From contig NZ_JAUSSR010000003.1 in the NCBI RefSeq assembly GCF_030812475.1, forward strand, positions 310,001 to 374,000: a stretch of 64,000 bases of DNA. Direction: 5' to 3'. Source of the DNA: Pseudomonas lini (GTDB lineage: Bacteria > Pseudomonadota > Gammaproteobacteria > Pseudomonadales > Pseudomonadaceae). A program made the position numbers and the translations under genes. The notes under the pieces are model-generated. The model was given only the letters and a program-made list of their open reading frames with translations, had not been told where the DNA came from and did not search any database. How positions within the stretch are numbered: the first letter of the stretch is position 1; every line of letters starts with the position of its first letter. This document shows, piece by piece, positions 1-9,051 of the stretch.

Positions 1-1
1 C

Positions 2-910
2 CATCCGCTGCTGATCGGTTCGACCCAGAGCCTGGTCGCGACCCGTGCCCTGGTGGCCGAGGCCGACGTGGTATTGGCGATCGGCACCGAACTGGCCGAG
101 ACCGACTACGACGTGACCTTCGCCGGTGGATTCGAGATTCCTGGCAAGTTGCTGCGGGTGGACATCGACCCGGATCAGACCGTGCGCAACTATCCGCCAC
201 ACGTGGCGCTGGTGTCCGACTCGCGTCATGCAGCCCAAGCCTTGCTAAGCGCACTGTCCCATCAGTCGCTGGCCGAACGCCGCAACGATTGGGGCCAGGT
301 TCGTGCCGCCCGCTTGCGCGAAGAACTGGCCGCCACCTGGGATGCGCCGACCCTGGCCCAGACCCGCTTCCTGGAAACCGTTTTGCACGAGTTGCCGAAT
401 GCCGTATTCGTCGGCGATTCAACCCAGCCCGTTTATACCGGCAACCTGACGTTCAACCCGGAACGCCCGCGTCGCTGGTTCAACTCGTCCACCGGCTACG
501 GCACCCTCGGCTATGCATTGCCGGCAGCGATTGGCGCCTGGCTTGGCGGCAGCGTTGAAAAGGGCGCCCGCCCTCCCGTGGTATGCCTGATTGGCGACGG
601 CGGCCTGCAATTCACTCTGCCGGAACTGGCCAGCGCCGTTGAAGCGCGTACCCCGGTGATCGTCCTGCTGTGGAATAACCAGGGCTACGAAGAGATCAAG
701 AAATACATGGTCAACCGCGCCATCGAGCCGGTCGGCGTGGACATCTATACCCCGGACTTCATCGGCGTGGCCAAGGCGCTGGGTTGTGCCGCCGAAGCCG
801 TCAAGGGTGTCGAGCAACTGCGCAGCGCACTGCGCGCCGCCACCGATCGCCAAGGCCCGACGCTGATCGAAATCGACCAGAGCCAGTGGATGCAGGCGGT
901 GTCGAAATGA
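2..910 (+). CDS. ThDP-dependent 2-oxo-acid decarboxylase, probably 5-guanidino-2-oxopentanoate type (5' partial)
   Basis: The frame is open from the window edge, so the N-terminal ThDP-binding domain lies upstream; about 302 residues are visible, covering the middle domain and the C-terminal ThDP domain. The diphosphate/Mg-binding motif is present, with GDGG at about 593-604 and the NN pair about 27 residues later (VLLWNNQGYEEIK). The family is the acetolactate synthase/benzoylformate decarboxylase superfamily. The assignment to guanidino-oxopentanoate (the AruI step of the arginine transaminase route) rests on overall resemblance and on the next gene being an aldehyde dehydrogenase that could oxidise the 4-guanidinobutyraldehyde product. 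Its stop overlaps the next start (ATGA), so the two are translationally coupled. Other 2-oxo-acid substrates remain possible. Confidence 0.75.
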   Translation, partial: HPLLIGSTQSLVATRALVAEADVVLAIGTELAETDYDVTFAGGFEIPGKLLRVDIDPDQTVRNYPPHVALVSDSRHAAQALLSALSHQSLAERRNDWGQVRAARLREELAATWDAPTLAQTRFLETVLHELPNAVFVGDSTQPVYTGNLTFNPERPRRWFNSSTGYGTLGYALPAAIGAWLGGSVEKGARPPVVCLIGDGGLQFTLPELASAVEARTPVIVLLWNNQGYEEIKKYMVNRAIEPVGVDIYTPDFIGVAKALGCAAEAVKGVEQLRSALRAATDRQGPTLIEIDQSQWMQAVSK

Positions 911-2355
911 GTTTTCCTACGACGCTCGATGGCCTGTACATCAATGGCCAATGGTCGGCCGGCAGCGAACATCTGCGGGTGATCAATCCCGCGACCGAAG
1001 CCTTGCTGACCACCGTCAATGGCGGTGATGAACGCGCTGTCGAGCAAGCGGTCTGCGCGGCGACCGAAGCTTTCAAGGGCTGGTCGGGCACTACCGGCGC
1101 TGAGCGTGGCGCGATCCTGCGCAACATCGCCGCGGGCGTGCAGGCCGGTCGCGAGCGGTTGATGCACTTGCAGTCGAGCAACAACGGCAAGCCGCTGTTC
1201 GAAGCGGCCATCGACGTCGATGACGTGATCGCCACGTTCGAGTATTACGCCGGGCTGGCTGAAGGCCTCGACGGGAAACAGGACAGCGCGGTCGAGTTGC
1301 CTGGCGACGATTTCAGCGCCCGTCTGCGCCGCGAACCCTGCGGTGTGGCCGGCCTGATCGTGCCATGGAATTTCCCTATGGTCACCACCGCCTGGAAACT
1401 CGCCCCGGCGTTGGCCGCCGGTTGCTGCGTGGTGCTCAAACCCTCGGAAGTCACCCCGCTGCCGGAGCTGGAACTGGCGGCGATCATCGCCGGGGCGGGC
1501 CTGCCCAAGGGCGTGTTCAACCTGGTTTGCGGTACGGGCCTGGCGGTCGGTGCGCCGCTGTCGGCCGATCCGCGTATTGCCAAGATATCTTTCACTGGCA
1601 GCAACGCGGTCGGCGTGCAGGTGATGCAACGGGCTGCGGAAACGGTGAAGGGCGTCAGCCTGGAACTGGGAGGTAAATCCTCGCTGCTGGTGCTGGCCGA
1701 TGCCGATCTCGAACTGGCCGTGGAAGTGGCCTGTGGCGGCGGTTTCTTCAACGCCGGGCAGATGTGTTCGGCCACCAGCCGCGTGCTGGTCGCCGATGAA
1801 TTGGCCGATGAGTTCCTGTCGAAACTGAAAGCCCGCGCCGAAGCGATTCGCGTGGCGGATCCGTTCGACCCGAACGTGGAAATGGGCGCACTGGTCAATC
1901 AGGCGCAATACCAGCGCGTACTCGGCCACATCGATCGCGGTTTGAGTGCTGGCGCGAGGCTGGTGTGCGGCGGCAATCGTCCGGCAGACCTGCCGCGGGG
2001 CTATTTTTTGCAGCCGACGATTTTCACCGACGTGCCCCTGGACAGTGCGCTGTGGTGTGAAGAGATTTTTGGCCCGGTGATCTGCGTGCGCAGTTTTGCC
2101 AGCGAAGCCGAGGCCATTGCCCTGGCCAACGACAGCCAGTTCGGCCTGGTGGCCAGCGTCGTTACTCGCGATACCGAGGCTGCGGATCGGGTCGCCAATG
2201 CCTTGCAGGCGGGGCTGGTGTGGATCAACGCCCCGCAAGTGATCTTCCCGCAGACCGCTTGGGGTGGCTACAAGCAGAGCAGCATCGGCCGCGAGTTGGG
2301 CCCGTGGGGATTGCAGGCCTTTCAGGAAATCAAACACGTGATTCGGGCGCTCTGA
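907..2355 (+). CDS. NAD(P)-dependent aldehyde dehydrogenase
   Basis: A 482-residue protein, the normal length for the ALDH superfamily. The Rossmann region carries FTGSNAVG, the general base is Glu253 in LELGGKSS, and the nucleophile is Cys287 in NAGQMCSA. The GQMCSATSR context resembles betaine/4-guanidino/4-aminobutyraldehyde dehydrogenases. The ATG overlaps the stop of the decarboxylase, giving a two-step pathway from 2-oxo acid to aldehyde to carboxylate, probably ending in 4-guanidinobutyrate or a related omega-amino acid. A longer reading from 784 would lie inside the decarboxylase gene and was not chosen. Confidence 0.9.
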   Translation: MSFPTTLDGLYINGQWSAGSEHLRVINPATEALLTTVNGGDERAVEQAVCAATEAFKGWSGTTGAERGAILRNIAAGVQAGRERLMHLQSSNNGKPLFEAAIDVDDVIATFEYYAGLAEGLDGKQDSAVELPGDDFSARLRREPCGVAGLIVPWNFPMVTTAWKLAPALAAGCCVVLKPSEVTPLPELELAAIIAGAGLPKGVFNLVCGTGLAVGAPLSADPRIAKISFTGSNAVGVQVMQRAAETVKGVSLELGGKSSLLVLADADLELAVEVACGGGFFNAGQMCSATSRVLVADELADEFLSKLKARAEAIRVADPFDPNVEMGALVNQAQYQRVLGHIDRGLSAGARLVCGGNRPADLPRGYFLQPTIFTDVPLDSALWCEEIFGPVICVRSFASEAEAIALANDSQFGLVASVVTRDTEAADRVANALQAGLVWINAPQVIFPQTAWGGYKQSSIGRELGPWGLQAFQEIKHVIRAL

Positions 2356-2364
2356 CGGCCCTCC

Positions 2365-2464
2365 TGTAGGAGCGAGCTTGCTCGCGATGGACGTTAACGA
2401 TTACGCGGGCTGCCTGGATGAACGCGGCGCCCTCACGTTTTTCGCGAGCAAGCTCGCTCCTACA
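2365..2464. repeat. REPIN (pair of inverted REP arms)
   Basis: Two inverted copies of TGTAGGAGCGAGCTTGCTCG frame about 50 bases. This is the common Pseudomonas REP family; it separates the aldehyde dehydrogenase from the importer genes. Confidence 0.9.
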
Positions 2465-2650
2465 AGAGGCATGCACCGGCGTCATGGCTTCAATGAGTTT
2501 TTATCGATAGTCAGCTGTTTTGCACGACCTCAGGATGAAGCTGTCGGCGCCGCTCTTGCCCTTTGAAACCGGGGGCTTCAAGCAGATTCGACCGCGCGGA
2601 TGCAAGGGTTGCGACCCACCTCATACTTACAAAAACAAAGGGAGTCCTTC

Positions 2651-3754
2651 ATGGGCGAGCATGATCTGAACAGACGTCAATTCATCAAAACCGTGGGCGT
2701 GGCGTCCGTCGCCGCGGCGGCCATGAGCCTGCCCTTCGTCCGGGCCAATGCCAGCGACACGCGCTTCCAGGGCAAGACCCTGCGCCTGCTGACCTGGTCC
2801 GATGACACCGGCCTGGCTGCACTGCGCAATATCGCGGCAACCTTCGAGGACAAGTACGGTTGCAAGGTCATCGCCGACCGCACCGGCAGCACTTCGGAAA
2901 TGGTCGCAAAACTCAAGGCCGCCGGTGATCGTCCGCAGTACGATGTCATCACCCTGGCCGGCGTCGGCGCCGAAGGCCTGGCTGCCGCCGGACTCCTGGA
3001 AAAACCCGACCTCAACCGCATTCCCAACCTGGTCGATGTGCCGGAGAAATATCGCACAGGCGCCAGTGGCCACGGCATTGGCTACCTGCTGTGGTGCAAC
3101 AGTCTGGTCTACAGCACCCGCACCGTGAAAGACGCACCGGACAGCTACGCCGCGATGTGGGATGCGGACCTGTCGCCGAACATTTTCCTGCCGCCGCCAA
3201 ACTGGACCGAGGCCATGGACCTGATCATCATTGCCGCCAAACTGGCCGGTGGTGACGAGCACAACATCGAACCTGGCTTCAAGAAACTCGCCGAACTCAA
3301 GGATCGCGTGGTGACCTTGGGGGAAAACCCGAACCAGATCGCCGAGTTGTTTCGCACCGGTTCCCTGGACATGGGCGGCTTGTACGCACCGGCGTTTTTC
3401 CCGAAACAGATCCGCGATCCGGCCTACGGTCTGGGCGCCACTTTCGGTATGAAGGAAGGCTTCTACACCGACCTGATGCTGTCGGTGATGCCGAAGAATC
3501 GTCCGGGCGATACCGACCTGGTCTACGCCTTCATCAACCACTCCCTGGACCCGCTGGTGCAGGGCAAGATGGCCGAGGACATTTACAACGGTCCGGTCAA
3601 TGCCAAGGCAATCATCTCCGCCGAAGCGCGCAAGAGCCCGTACATCCTTACGCCGGAGCAGATTGCCGAGAAAGCGATCATGCACGACAACGCCTTCCTG
3701 GCCTCCGTGCATGACCAATGGATTCGTCGTTATACGGAAATCTTTTCTTCCTGA
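2651..3754 (+). CDS. ABC transporter periplasmic substrate-binding protein, polyamine (PotD) type
   Basis: A 367-residue binding protein. The start at 2651 has a GGGAG ribosome site just upstream, and places a twin-arginine motif at the N-terminus (RRQFIK, residues 8-13) followed by a hydrophobic stretch ending near RANA, so export is probably by the Tat route. The remainder fits the extracellular solute-binding family 1/PotD fold (LRLLTWSDDTG near the mature N-terminus). It is followed by two permeases and an ATPase. The substrate cannot be read from sequence; the position downstream of guanidino-acid catabolic genes suggests a polyamine, agmatine or guanidino compound. Confidence 0.85.
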   Translation: MGEHDLNRRQFIKTVGVASVAAAAMSLPFVRANASDTRFQGKTLRLLTWSDDTGLAALRNIAATFEDKYGCKVIADRTGSTSEMVAKLKAAGDRPQYDVITLAGVGAEGLAAAGLLEKPDLNRIPNLVDVPEKYRTGASGHGIGYLLWCNSLVYSTRTVKDAPDSYAAMWDADLSPNIFLPPPNWTEAMDLIIIAAKLAGGDEHNIEPGFKKLAELKDRVVTLGENPNQIAELFRTGSLDMGGLYAPAFFPKQIRDPAYGLGATFGMKEGFYTDLMLSVMPKNRPGDTDLVYAFINHSLDPLVQGKMAEDIYNGPVNAKAIISAEARKSPYILTPEQIAEKAIMHDNAFLASVHDQWIRRYTEIFSS

Positions 3755-3791
3755 TCGAGTGGCGAACACAGGATCTTCAACCACTGAAGAT

Positions 3792-3899
3792 CCCCTGTGG
3801 GAGCGAGCTTGCTCGCGATTGCTGACTGTCATTCAACATTGATGTCGACTGATACACCGCTATCGCGAGCAAGCTCGCTCCCACAGGGGCCGAAGTGGT
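3792..3899. repeat. REPIN
   Basis: Inverted arms CCCCTGTGGGAGCGAGC and GCTCGCTCCCACAGGGG enclose a short spacer between the binding-protein gene and the first permease. In mRNA it could form a stem that separates expression of the binding protein from the membrane components. Confidence 0.9.
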
Positions 3900-3947
3900 T
3901 TTGAGGGCTGTGTTCGTCAGCTGCTTTCCATTGACGAGACCACTGCT

Positions 3948-4856
3948 ATGGAACACCAACCTCTGACTCACCCGGTGAGCGCGGCGCCAGTGCGCATCAA
4001 CCGCGGCGTTTCGCCGACGACCCGCGCCTGGATCTTCCTCTCGCCGTCGATGCTGTTTCTGGGTGTATTGATCGCCGCCAGCCTGTTGGTCCTGCGCATG
4101 AGCGTCGGCACCAAGGGCGCGGAATGGACCGGGTTCAGCCTGGCCAGCTACGCCCAGCTATTGGAACCCTACTACCTGAAATCCTTGCTGCTGACCCTGC
4201 GCCTGGCCCTGATCAGCGCGGTGATCGCGGTGGTGCTGGCGATCCCGGTGGCCTACACCATGTCGCGGCTGACCTCGCCCTTTGTGCGACGGATCTTCCT
4301 GGCGGCGGTGCTGTTGCCGTTGCTGGTCAACCTGCTGCTGCAAAGCTATGGCTGGCTGGTGATCCTGGGGCCTGGCGGCATGCTCAACCAGGCGCTGATG
4401 GGCCTGGGCCTGATCAAGCGGCCGATCATGCTGCTGTACAACCAGAACGGCGTGCTGATGGGCCTGGTGCAGACGGCCTTCCCGCTGGCGGTGCTGCCGA
4501 TTGCCAGCGCCATGCGCGGCGTCGCCCGTACCTATGAAGAAGCCGCTGCAACCCTGGGCGCGAGTCGCTGGCAGGTGTTCCGCCAGGTGGTACTGCCGAT
4601 GAGCATGCCGGGGATCATCACTGGCGCAACGCTGGTCTTCGCCTACAACGCCAGCAGCTTCGTGGTACCGCTGCTGCTCGGTGGCCGGCGGGTGCCGATG
4701 CTGGCGGTGATGGTGCATGACCAGATCGCCCCGCTGATGAACTGGCCTGCCGCCTCCGCCGCCGGTGTGGTGTTGATTGTCACCACGCTCGCGATCATGA
4801 CCTTGTCCGAATTCATCACAGGCCGTCGTCGGCGCATGCTTGAGGCTTCCCAATGA
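3948..4856 (+). CDS. ABC transporter permease (PotB type)
   Basis: A 302-residue inner-membrane protein with about six transmembrane segments after a polar N-terminus. The binding-protein-dependent permease EAA loop is visible as EEAAATLGASRWQVFRQVVLP. It pairs with the next permease, whose start overlaps its stop by four bases (ATGA), and with the ATPase at 5858. Upstream a REPIN separates it from the binding-protein gene. Confidence 0.9.
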   Translation: MEHQPLTHPVSAAPVRINRGVSPTTRAWIFLSPSMLFLGVLIAASLLVLRMSVGTKGAEWTGFSLASYAQLLEPYYLKSLLLTLRLALISAVIAVVLAIPVAYTMSRLTSPFVRRIFLAAVLLPLLVNLLLQSYGWLVILGPGGMLNQALMGLGLIKRPIMLLYNQNGVLMGLVQTAFPLAVLPIASAMRGVARTYEEAAATLGASRWQVFRQVVLPMSMPGIITGATLVFAYNASSFVVPLLLGGRRVPMLAVMVHDQIAPLMNWPAASAAGVVLIVTTLAIMTLSEFITGRRRRMLEASQ

Positions 4857-5701
4857 GCACCTTGATCAAGAAGCGTTACGGGCTGTTGCCCGGCGAGACC
4901 GGCAAGTTTGCCGGCATTCTGTCGGGCTTCATCCTGCTGCTGGCGGTGTTGCCGATCCTGACAATGATCGTGATGTCGTTCAGCGGAGCGTCGAACCTCG
5001 ACTTCCCGCCGAGCAGCTACAGCCTGCAATGGTACAAGGCTGCCTGGCACACCTTTGTCTCGCCGGACTCCAGCGATGTGCTGAGCCTGGGCAAGGCCAT
5101 GAGCACCAGCCTGATGGTGGCGTGCCTGACCATGGTATTCGCCACGATGGTCGCGGTGCCGGCGGCTTACGCGCTGACCCGTTGCGAGTTCCGTGGCAAG
5201 GCCGTGGCGCTGCAGCTCATGTCTTTGCCCCTGGTATTCCCGATGGTGGTGTTGGGGCTGGCGTTGCTGCTGGTGTTCGACAGCCTGCCATTCCAGATGA
5301 CGACGTCGCGGCTGGTGATTGCCCACGTGATTCTGGCGTTGCCGTTCGTGGTGAAGAACTGCACCGCCGCGATGCTCTCCATCGGCAGCGAAGTCGAGGA
5401 GGCCGCGCAGATGCTCGGCGCCTCACCGCTGCGGGCGATTGTCGATGTGGTGGTGCCGTTGATGAAGTCCGGAATTCTGGCGGGGATGCTGCTGGCGTTC
5501 ATCGTCTCGTTCAACGAATTCACCGTGACCTATTTTCTCTACACCATCGACGTCATGACCGTGCCGATCTGGATGTACAGCCGCACCGTGTCTTCGCTCG
5601 ACCCAACCGTTTTCTCTTTTGCCGTGCTGATCGTGCTGATCGACTTCGTCCTGATCTGGGCGTTGGAGAAGCTGGTCGGTGAAGGCGGCGTTTCGTTCTA
5701 G
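4853..5701 (+). CDS. ABC transporter permease (PotC type)
   Basis: A 282-residue second permease subunit with about six membrane segments and the EAA loop EEAAQMLGASPLRAIVDVV, which contacts the ATPase. Start and stop overlap with the preceding permease (ATGA), showing coupled translation. It fits the PotC/PotI branch of polyamine and related importers. Confidence 0.9.
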   Translation: MSTLIKKRYGLLPGETGKFAGILSGFILLLAVLPILTMIVMSFSGASNLDFPPSSYSLQWYKAAWHTFVSPDSSDVLSLGKAMSTSLMVACLTMVFATMVAVPAAYALTRCEFRGKAVALQLMSLPLVFPMVVLGLALLLVFDSLPFQMTTSRLVIAHVILALPFVVKNCTAAMLSIGSEVEEAAQMLGASPLRAIVDVVVPLMKSGILAGMLLAFIVSFNEFTVTYFLYTIDVMTVPIWMYSRTVSSLDPTVFSFAVLIVLIDFVLIWALEKLVGEGGVSF

Positions 5702-5708
5702 CTTCTGC

Positions 5709-5830
5709 CTGGAGGTGCCTGCGCTCGATCATGCTGCGTTAAAAGTCAGCTCAGAATGCTCATTGACTAAAGTCAACTCCGCTTCTTCGCAGACTTTTGC
5801 CTTGCCTGATCATCGCTCGGCGACCTCCAG
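5709..5830. repeat. Imperfect palindromic repeat, about 120 bases, non-REP type
   Basis: Outer arms CTGGAGGT (5709-5716) and ACCTCCAG (5823-5830) match exactly. Inside them, GCGTTAAAAGTC is mirrored by GACTTTTGCC and CGATCATG by CATGATCG-like sequence (TGATCATCG). It fills most of the gap between permease and ATPase genes and does not resemble the REPINs elsewhere in the window. Confidence 0.6.
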
Positions 5831-5857
5831 CCAGAACCATAATTACTGAGGTGATAT

Positions 5858-6913
5858 ATGTCTGGTCTGATTCTGGAAAACGTCGAGAAACATTATGGCT
5901 CGGCCTGCGCGGTAAAGGATGTGAACCTGCATTTGCCGGAGGGCAAACTGGTGTGTTTCCTCGGCCCGTCGGGCTGCGGCAAGACTACTTTGCTGCGCAT
6001 GATCGCCGGGCTTGAAACCCTGAGCGGCGGCGAGATTCGCCTGGACGGTGAAGACATCGGTCACACCCCGGCGCACCAGCGCAATTTCGGCATGGTGTTT
6101 CAATCCCTGGCGCTGTTTCCGCACATGACCGTGGGGGAGAACATCGCCTATCCGCTGAAACTGCGCGGGGTCGGCAAGGCCGAGCAGCAGGCGCGGGTGG
6201 TGGAGCTGCTGCAACTGATCCAACTGCAGGAAATGATCGACCGTCCGGTGTCGAAACTCTCAGGCGGCCAACGCCAGCGCGTGGCGATTGCCCGGGCGAT
6301 TGCCAATCACCCGAAAATACTGTTGCTGGATGAACCGCTGTCGGCGCTGGATGCCAAGCTGCGCGAATCCATGCAGGTGGAAATCCGCCAACTGCAACAG
6401 CGCCTGAACATCACCACCATCATGGTGACCCACGATCAGCGTGAAGCCATGACCATGGCGGATATCGTCGTTGTGCTGGGCGAACATCGCGTGCAGCAAG
6501 TAGGGACGCCGATTGAGATTTACCGCCATCCGGCCAACGAATTCGTCGCGGACTTCATCGGCTCGGGCAACATCTTCCCGGCCACCGCGCTGGGTAATGG
6601 CAGGGTGGGCTTGCCGGGTGGCGATGCGCTGCAAGTGCCGATCTGCAGCAGCATCGTGGTGGGGGAGAAGGTCAGGATGCTGATCCGCCCTGAAGACCTG
6701 CAACTGTCGCAGCCGCAAGCGACTGCGGGCAATCGCTTGCTGGGCAAGGTGACATTCGTGCGCGATATCGGCGCGACGATTGAAACGACGGTGGAGTGTT
6801 CGGGGGTGTCGTTTACCGCGTTGAGCACGCCGTGCCAGGGGTTTGGGTTGAGCATTGGCAATCCGGTGTCGGTGACCTTGCCGGCTGAGGCGTGTCGGGT
6901 ACTCAGCGCCTGA
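5858..6913 (+). CDS. ABC transporter ATP-binding protein (PotA type)
   Basis: A 351-residue ATPase. Walker A is GPSGCGKTT (about residues 37-45), the signature motif is LSGGQRQRVAIARA, Walker B is ILLLDEPLSALD, and the switch histidine follows in VTHDQREA. The C-terminal third is the TOBE domain of the MalK/PotA group (LIRPEDLQL). A GAGG ribosome site precedes the ATG at 5858. It completes the importer begun at 2651. Confidence 0.93.
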   Translation: MSGLILENVEKHYGSACAVKDVNLHLPEGKLVCFLGPSGCGKTTLLRMIAGLETLSGGEIRLDGEDIGHTPAHQRNFGMVFQSLALFPHMTVGENIAYPLKLRGVGKAEQQARVVELLQLIQLQEMIDRPVSKLSGGQRQRVAIARAIANHPKILLLDEPLSALDAKLRESMQVEIRQLQQRLNITTIMVTHDQREAMTMADIVVVLGEHRVQQVGTPIEIYRHPANEFVADFIGSGNIFPATALGNGRVGLPGGDALQVPICSSIVVGEKVRMLIRPEDLQLSQPQATAGNRLLGKVTFVRDIGATIETTVECSGVSFTALSTPCQGFGLSIGNPVSVTLPAEACRVLSA

Positions 6914-6937
6914 CTCTAAAGGTGGGTTGACTGTAAG

Positions 6938-7041
6938 GGCCTCTTCGCTGGCAAGCCAGCTCCTACAGGGATTATTGGCAGTCACAAAATTGTGTGAACA
7001 CCGACGAACCCTGTAGGCGCTGGCTTGCCAGCGAAGGGGCC
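6938..7041. repeat. REPIN, GCTGGCAAGCCAGC subtype
   Basis: Inverted arms beginning GGCCTCTTCGCTGGCAAGCC and ending GGCTTGCCAGCGAAGG lie between the convergent ends of the ABC ATPase gene and the araC-type gene, where they could act as a bidirectional 3' stem. Confidence 0.9.
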
Positions 7042-7065
7042 ATCAGCCACACAGCAAATGCCGGA

Positions 7066-7995
7066 TCAAACCGACAACCGCAACCGCGCCAAATCCCTCA
7101 ACGGCGGCGCCCCGAACAACCGGCTGTACTCGCGGCTGAATTGCGACGGGCTTTCATACCCCACCCGATATCCCGCCGCCGAAGCCTCCAGCCCTTCGGC
7201 CAGCATCAACCGCCGCGCCTCCTGCAAGCGCAACTGCTTCTGATATTGCAACGGACTCATCGCCGTCATGGCCTTGAACCGATGATGCAAGGTCGACACA
7301 CTCAGGTTCACTTCCTTGGCCAGATCATCGATGCGCAGCGGTTGCTCATAGTTGCCGTTGAGCCATTTGATCGCCTGGCTGATGCGATGGCTCTGGCTGT
7401 TGGCGATGGCAATTTCATAAAGCCGATGGCCCTGCTGGCTGCGCAACAGTCGGTAGAGAATCTCCCGCCGAATCAGCGGCGCGAGCATGGCGATGTCTTT
7501 CGGTGTGTCCAGCAACCGGGCGAGACGCAGCACGGCGTCAAGCATCGCCGTGTCTATCCGTTCGACATACAGGCCGCGCCCCGTGGGTCGTGTGGGCACG
7601 CCAAGCGGGCCGGCGTCGGCAATCAGGGCGGTGATTTCCGCCGCATCGATGTCCAGTCGCACGGCGAGGATGGGTTCTTCAGGGGACACATTCACGACCC
7701 GTCCGCTCAAGGGCATCGACACTGACACCACCAGGTAATTGAGCGGGTCGTAGTTGAAAAACTCGTCGGCCAGCCGCACTTCCTTGCGCCCCTGGGCCAT
7801 GATGCACAGCGCCGGTTGCGCCAGTACCGGGGCAAATTCATGGGATTGGCTGTGGCGCGACATGAACAGCGAGCCGACGGCCGTGGCATACGTACCATCG
7901 TCCTGGGTATTGCGGCGGATGATGGCGGCCAGTTCCGTGCGCTGCTTCTCCATGTCGGCATTCAGCGGTGCCTGAAACTGATCGAGTGACGACAT
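7066..7995 (-). CDS. AraC-family transcriptional regulator with AraC_N domain
   Basis: A 309-residue regulator. The N-terminal two thirds match the AraC-type N-terminus domain (FAPVLAQPALCIMAQGRKEV), and the C-terminal 100 residues hold two helix-turn-helix motifs (IDDLAKEVNLSVSTLHHRF and GYESPSQFSREYSRLFG). The start at 7995 is chosen because AAAGAGGAAG sits just upstream; the longer reading from 8097 would run through a REPIN. Members with this N-terminal domain often control neighbouring oxidoreductases, but no target is evident here; the convergent ABC cluster is one candidate. Confidence 0.88.
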   Translation of the reverse strand: MSSLDQFQAPLNADMEKQRTELAAIIRRNTQDDGTYATAVGSLFMSRHSQSHEFAPVLAQPALCIMAQGRKEVRLADEFFNYDPLNYLVVSVSMPLSGRVVNVSPEEPILAVRLDIDAAEITALIADAGPLGVPTRPTGRGLYVERIDTAMLDAVLRLARLLDTPKDIAMLAPLIRREILYRLLRSQQGHRLYEIAIANSQSHRISQAIKWLNGNYEQPLRIDDLAKEVNLSVSTLHHRFKAMTAMSPLQYQKQLRLQEARRLMLAEGLEASAAGYRVGYESPSQFSREYSRLFGAPPLRDLARLRLSV

Positions 7996-8015
7996 GCGGG
8001 CTTCCTCTTTGGGTA

Positions 8016-8105
8016 TGTAGGAGCTGGCTTGCCAGCGAAGGCGGCGTGTCTGGCGACATCCATGTTGAATATGATGGCCTCTTCGCTGGCAAGCCAACTC
8101 CTACA
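8016..8105. repeat. REPIN, GCTGGCTTGCCAGC subtype
   Basis: Inverted arms TGTAGGAGCTGGCTTGCCAG and CTTCGCTGGCAAGCCAACTC sit directly upstream of the araC-type gene. Confidence 0.88.
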
Positions 8106-8425
8106 GGGGGGGCATGGGTAATGAGCAGAGCTTAAGTTTGTGCAAGGCACAGCGGTAGACACATCCTGCGAAAAGCTTGCCTGATCCTGCACGGGCTGGG
8201 GAGGTCGCGCTGGCATGACCGTCCAGTGCCCGGAAAACTTGCTTGAAAGTCGCATGACAGCCCTGTGACAGGCTTTACACGTTATTACAGGTGCCGGGAG
8301 CAGCCGCGCAGGATTGTGCAACAAGCCGGCAGGAATCGACTAACGGGGCCGCGCCCGGGCGCTTAACCTTGGATCCTGTCGCAGCCCGTCCCACGGCTGC
8401 GGTCGACTACCTGGGAGGGTTGAAC
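8106..8425. other. Intergenic stretch without a convincing gene
   Basis: I see no ORF with plausible coding character here. Near 8265-8290 there is a TGTGACAGG...CTTTACACGTTATTACAGG stretch that could hold a promoter for the gene at 8426, but no well-spaced -35/-10 pair stands out. Confidence 0.4.
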
Positions 8426-8779
8426 ATGTCTACGCAGATCCCCGTCAGTCATATGGCCTTTGTCCGGGCGCGCGCCGGGCGTTCGGCAGAACTCGGCGTG
8501 CGCCTGAGTGCCTTGATCGAGCCGTCGCGCAGCGCACCGGGTTGCTTGAGCTTTGCCTTGCAACACTCGCAATGCGATCCCGATTTGTGGTTGGTGTCCG
8601 GATTCTGGATCAATCAACAGGCGATGACCGCCTATTTCAGCAGCCCGGCCATGGAGATTTTTGCCGAGCTGGTGCAGGAACTGGTGGTCAACAGCCTGGA
8701 TTTCCATACTTTCAGGGACGTGTCGGCGGTCCAGGCGTTGGGTCACGCACAGGCACCGGTACACAAACTGGTCGGTTGA
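8426..8779 (+). CDS. Antibiotic biosynthesis monooxygenase (ABM) fold protein
   Basis: A 117-residue protein of the dimeric alpha/beta-barrel ABM family, with the typical opening (HMAFVRARAGRSAELG), a central SAPGCLSFALQHSQCDPDLWLV strand-turn region, and a FxSPAMEIFAEL segment. The start at 8426 has GGGAGGG upstream. Such proteins act as small heme-free monooxygenases or as quinol-handling and stress proteins; the substrate is unknown. Confidence 0.75.
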   Translation: MSTQIPVSHMAFVRARAGRSAELGVRLSALIEPSRSAPGCLSFALQHSQCDPDLWLVSGFWINQQAMTAYFSSPAMEIFAELVQELVVNSLDFHTFRDVSAVQALGHAQAPVHKLVG

Positions 8780-8820
8780 AGGTTTAATGGCGTCATTCTC
8801 CATTAGCCAGGATCCGCGAC

Positions 8821-9051
8821 ATGGCACGCAAAGCTTTTGAAACCTTCGAAGCCGTATCGGCCGTAGTGCCCCGTGAGGGCGGTTACTACGCCGCGATTGC
8901 CACCAAAGCAATCGGTGGCTCCGGTGCACCGCGCTTCAACAAACTGCTGGAAGACCAGACGTTCAAGACCGCCAGGGAAGCGGACGAAGCTGCCGCCCGG
9001 GAATTGACCCGCCTCAAGGGGGTCGGCGACGAGGGTGAGCTGATCTGGTAA
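8821..9051 (+). CDS. Small conserved-looking hypothetical protein, 76 residues
   Basis: A compact soluble protein rich in Ala, Lys and Glu (MARKAFETFEAVSAV to GDEGELIW), with no signal peptide or membrane segment. It follows the ABM gene by about 40 bases in the same direction and abuts the convergent flavin reductase gene, their stop codons being adjacent. Codon use looks like that of neighbouring genes, which supports it being real. I do not recognise the family. Confidence 0.7.
   Translation: MARKAFETFEAVSAVVPREGGYYAAIATKAIGGSGAPRFNKLLEDQTFKTAREADEAAARELTRLKGVGDEGELIW

Noticed and set aside
2365..2464. REPIN stems as factor-independent terminators or CRISPR repeats
   Set aside because: They lack T tracts, occur as single inverted pairs, and match the REP family.
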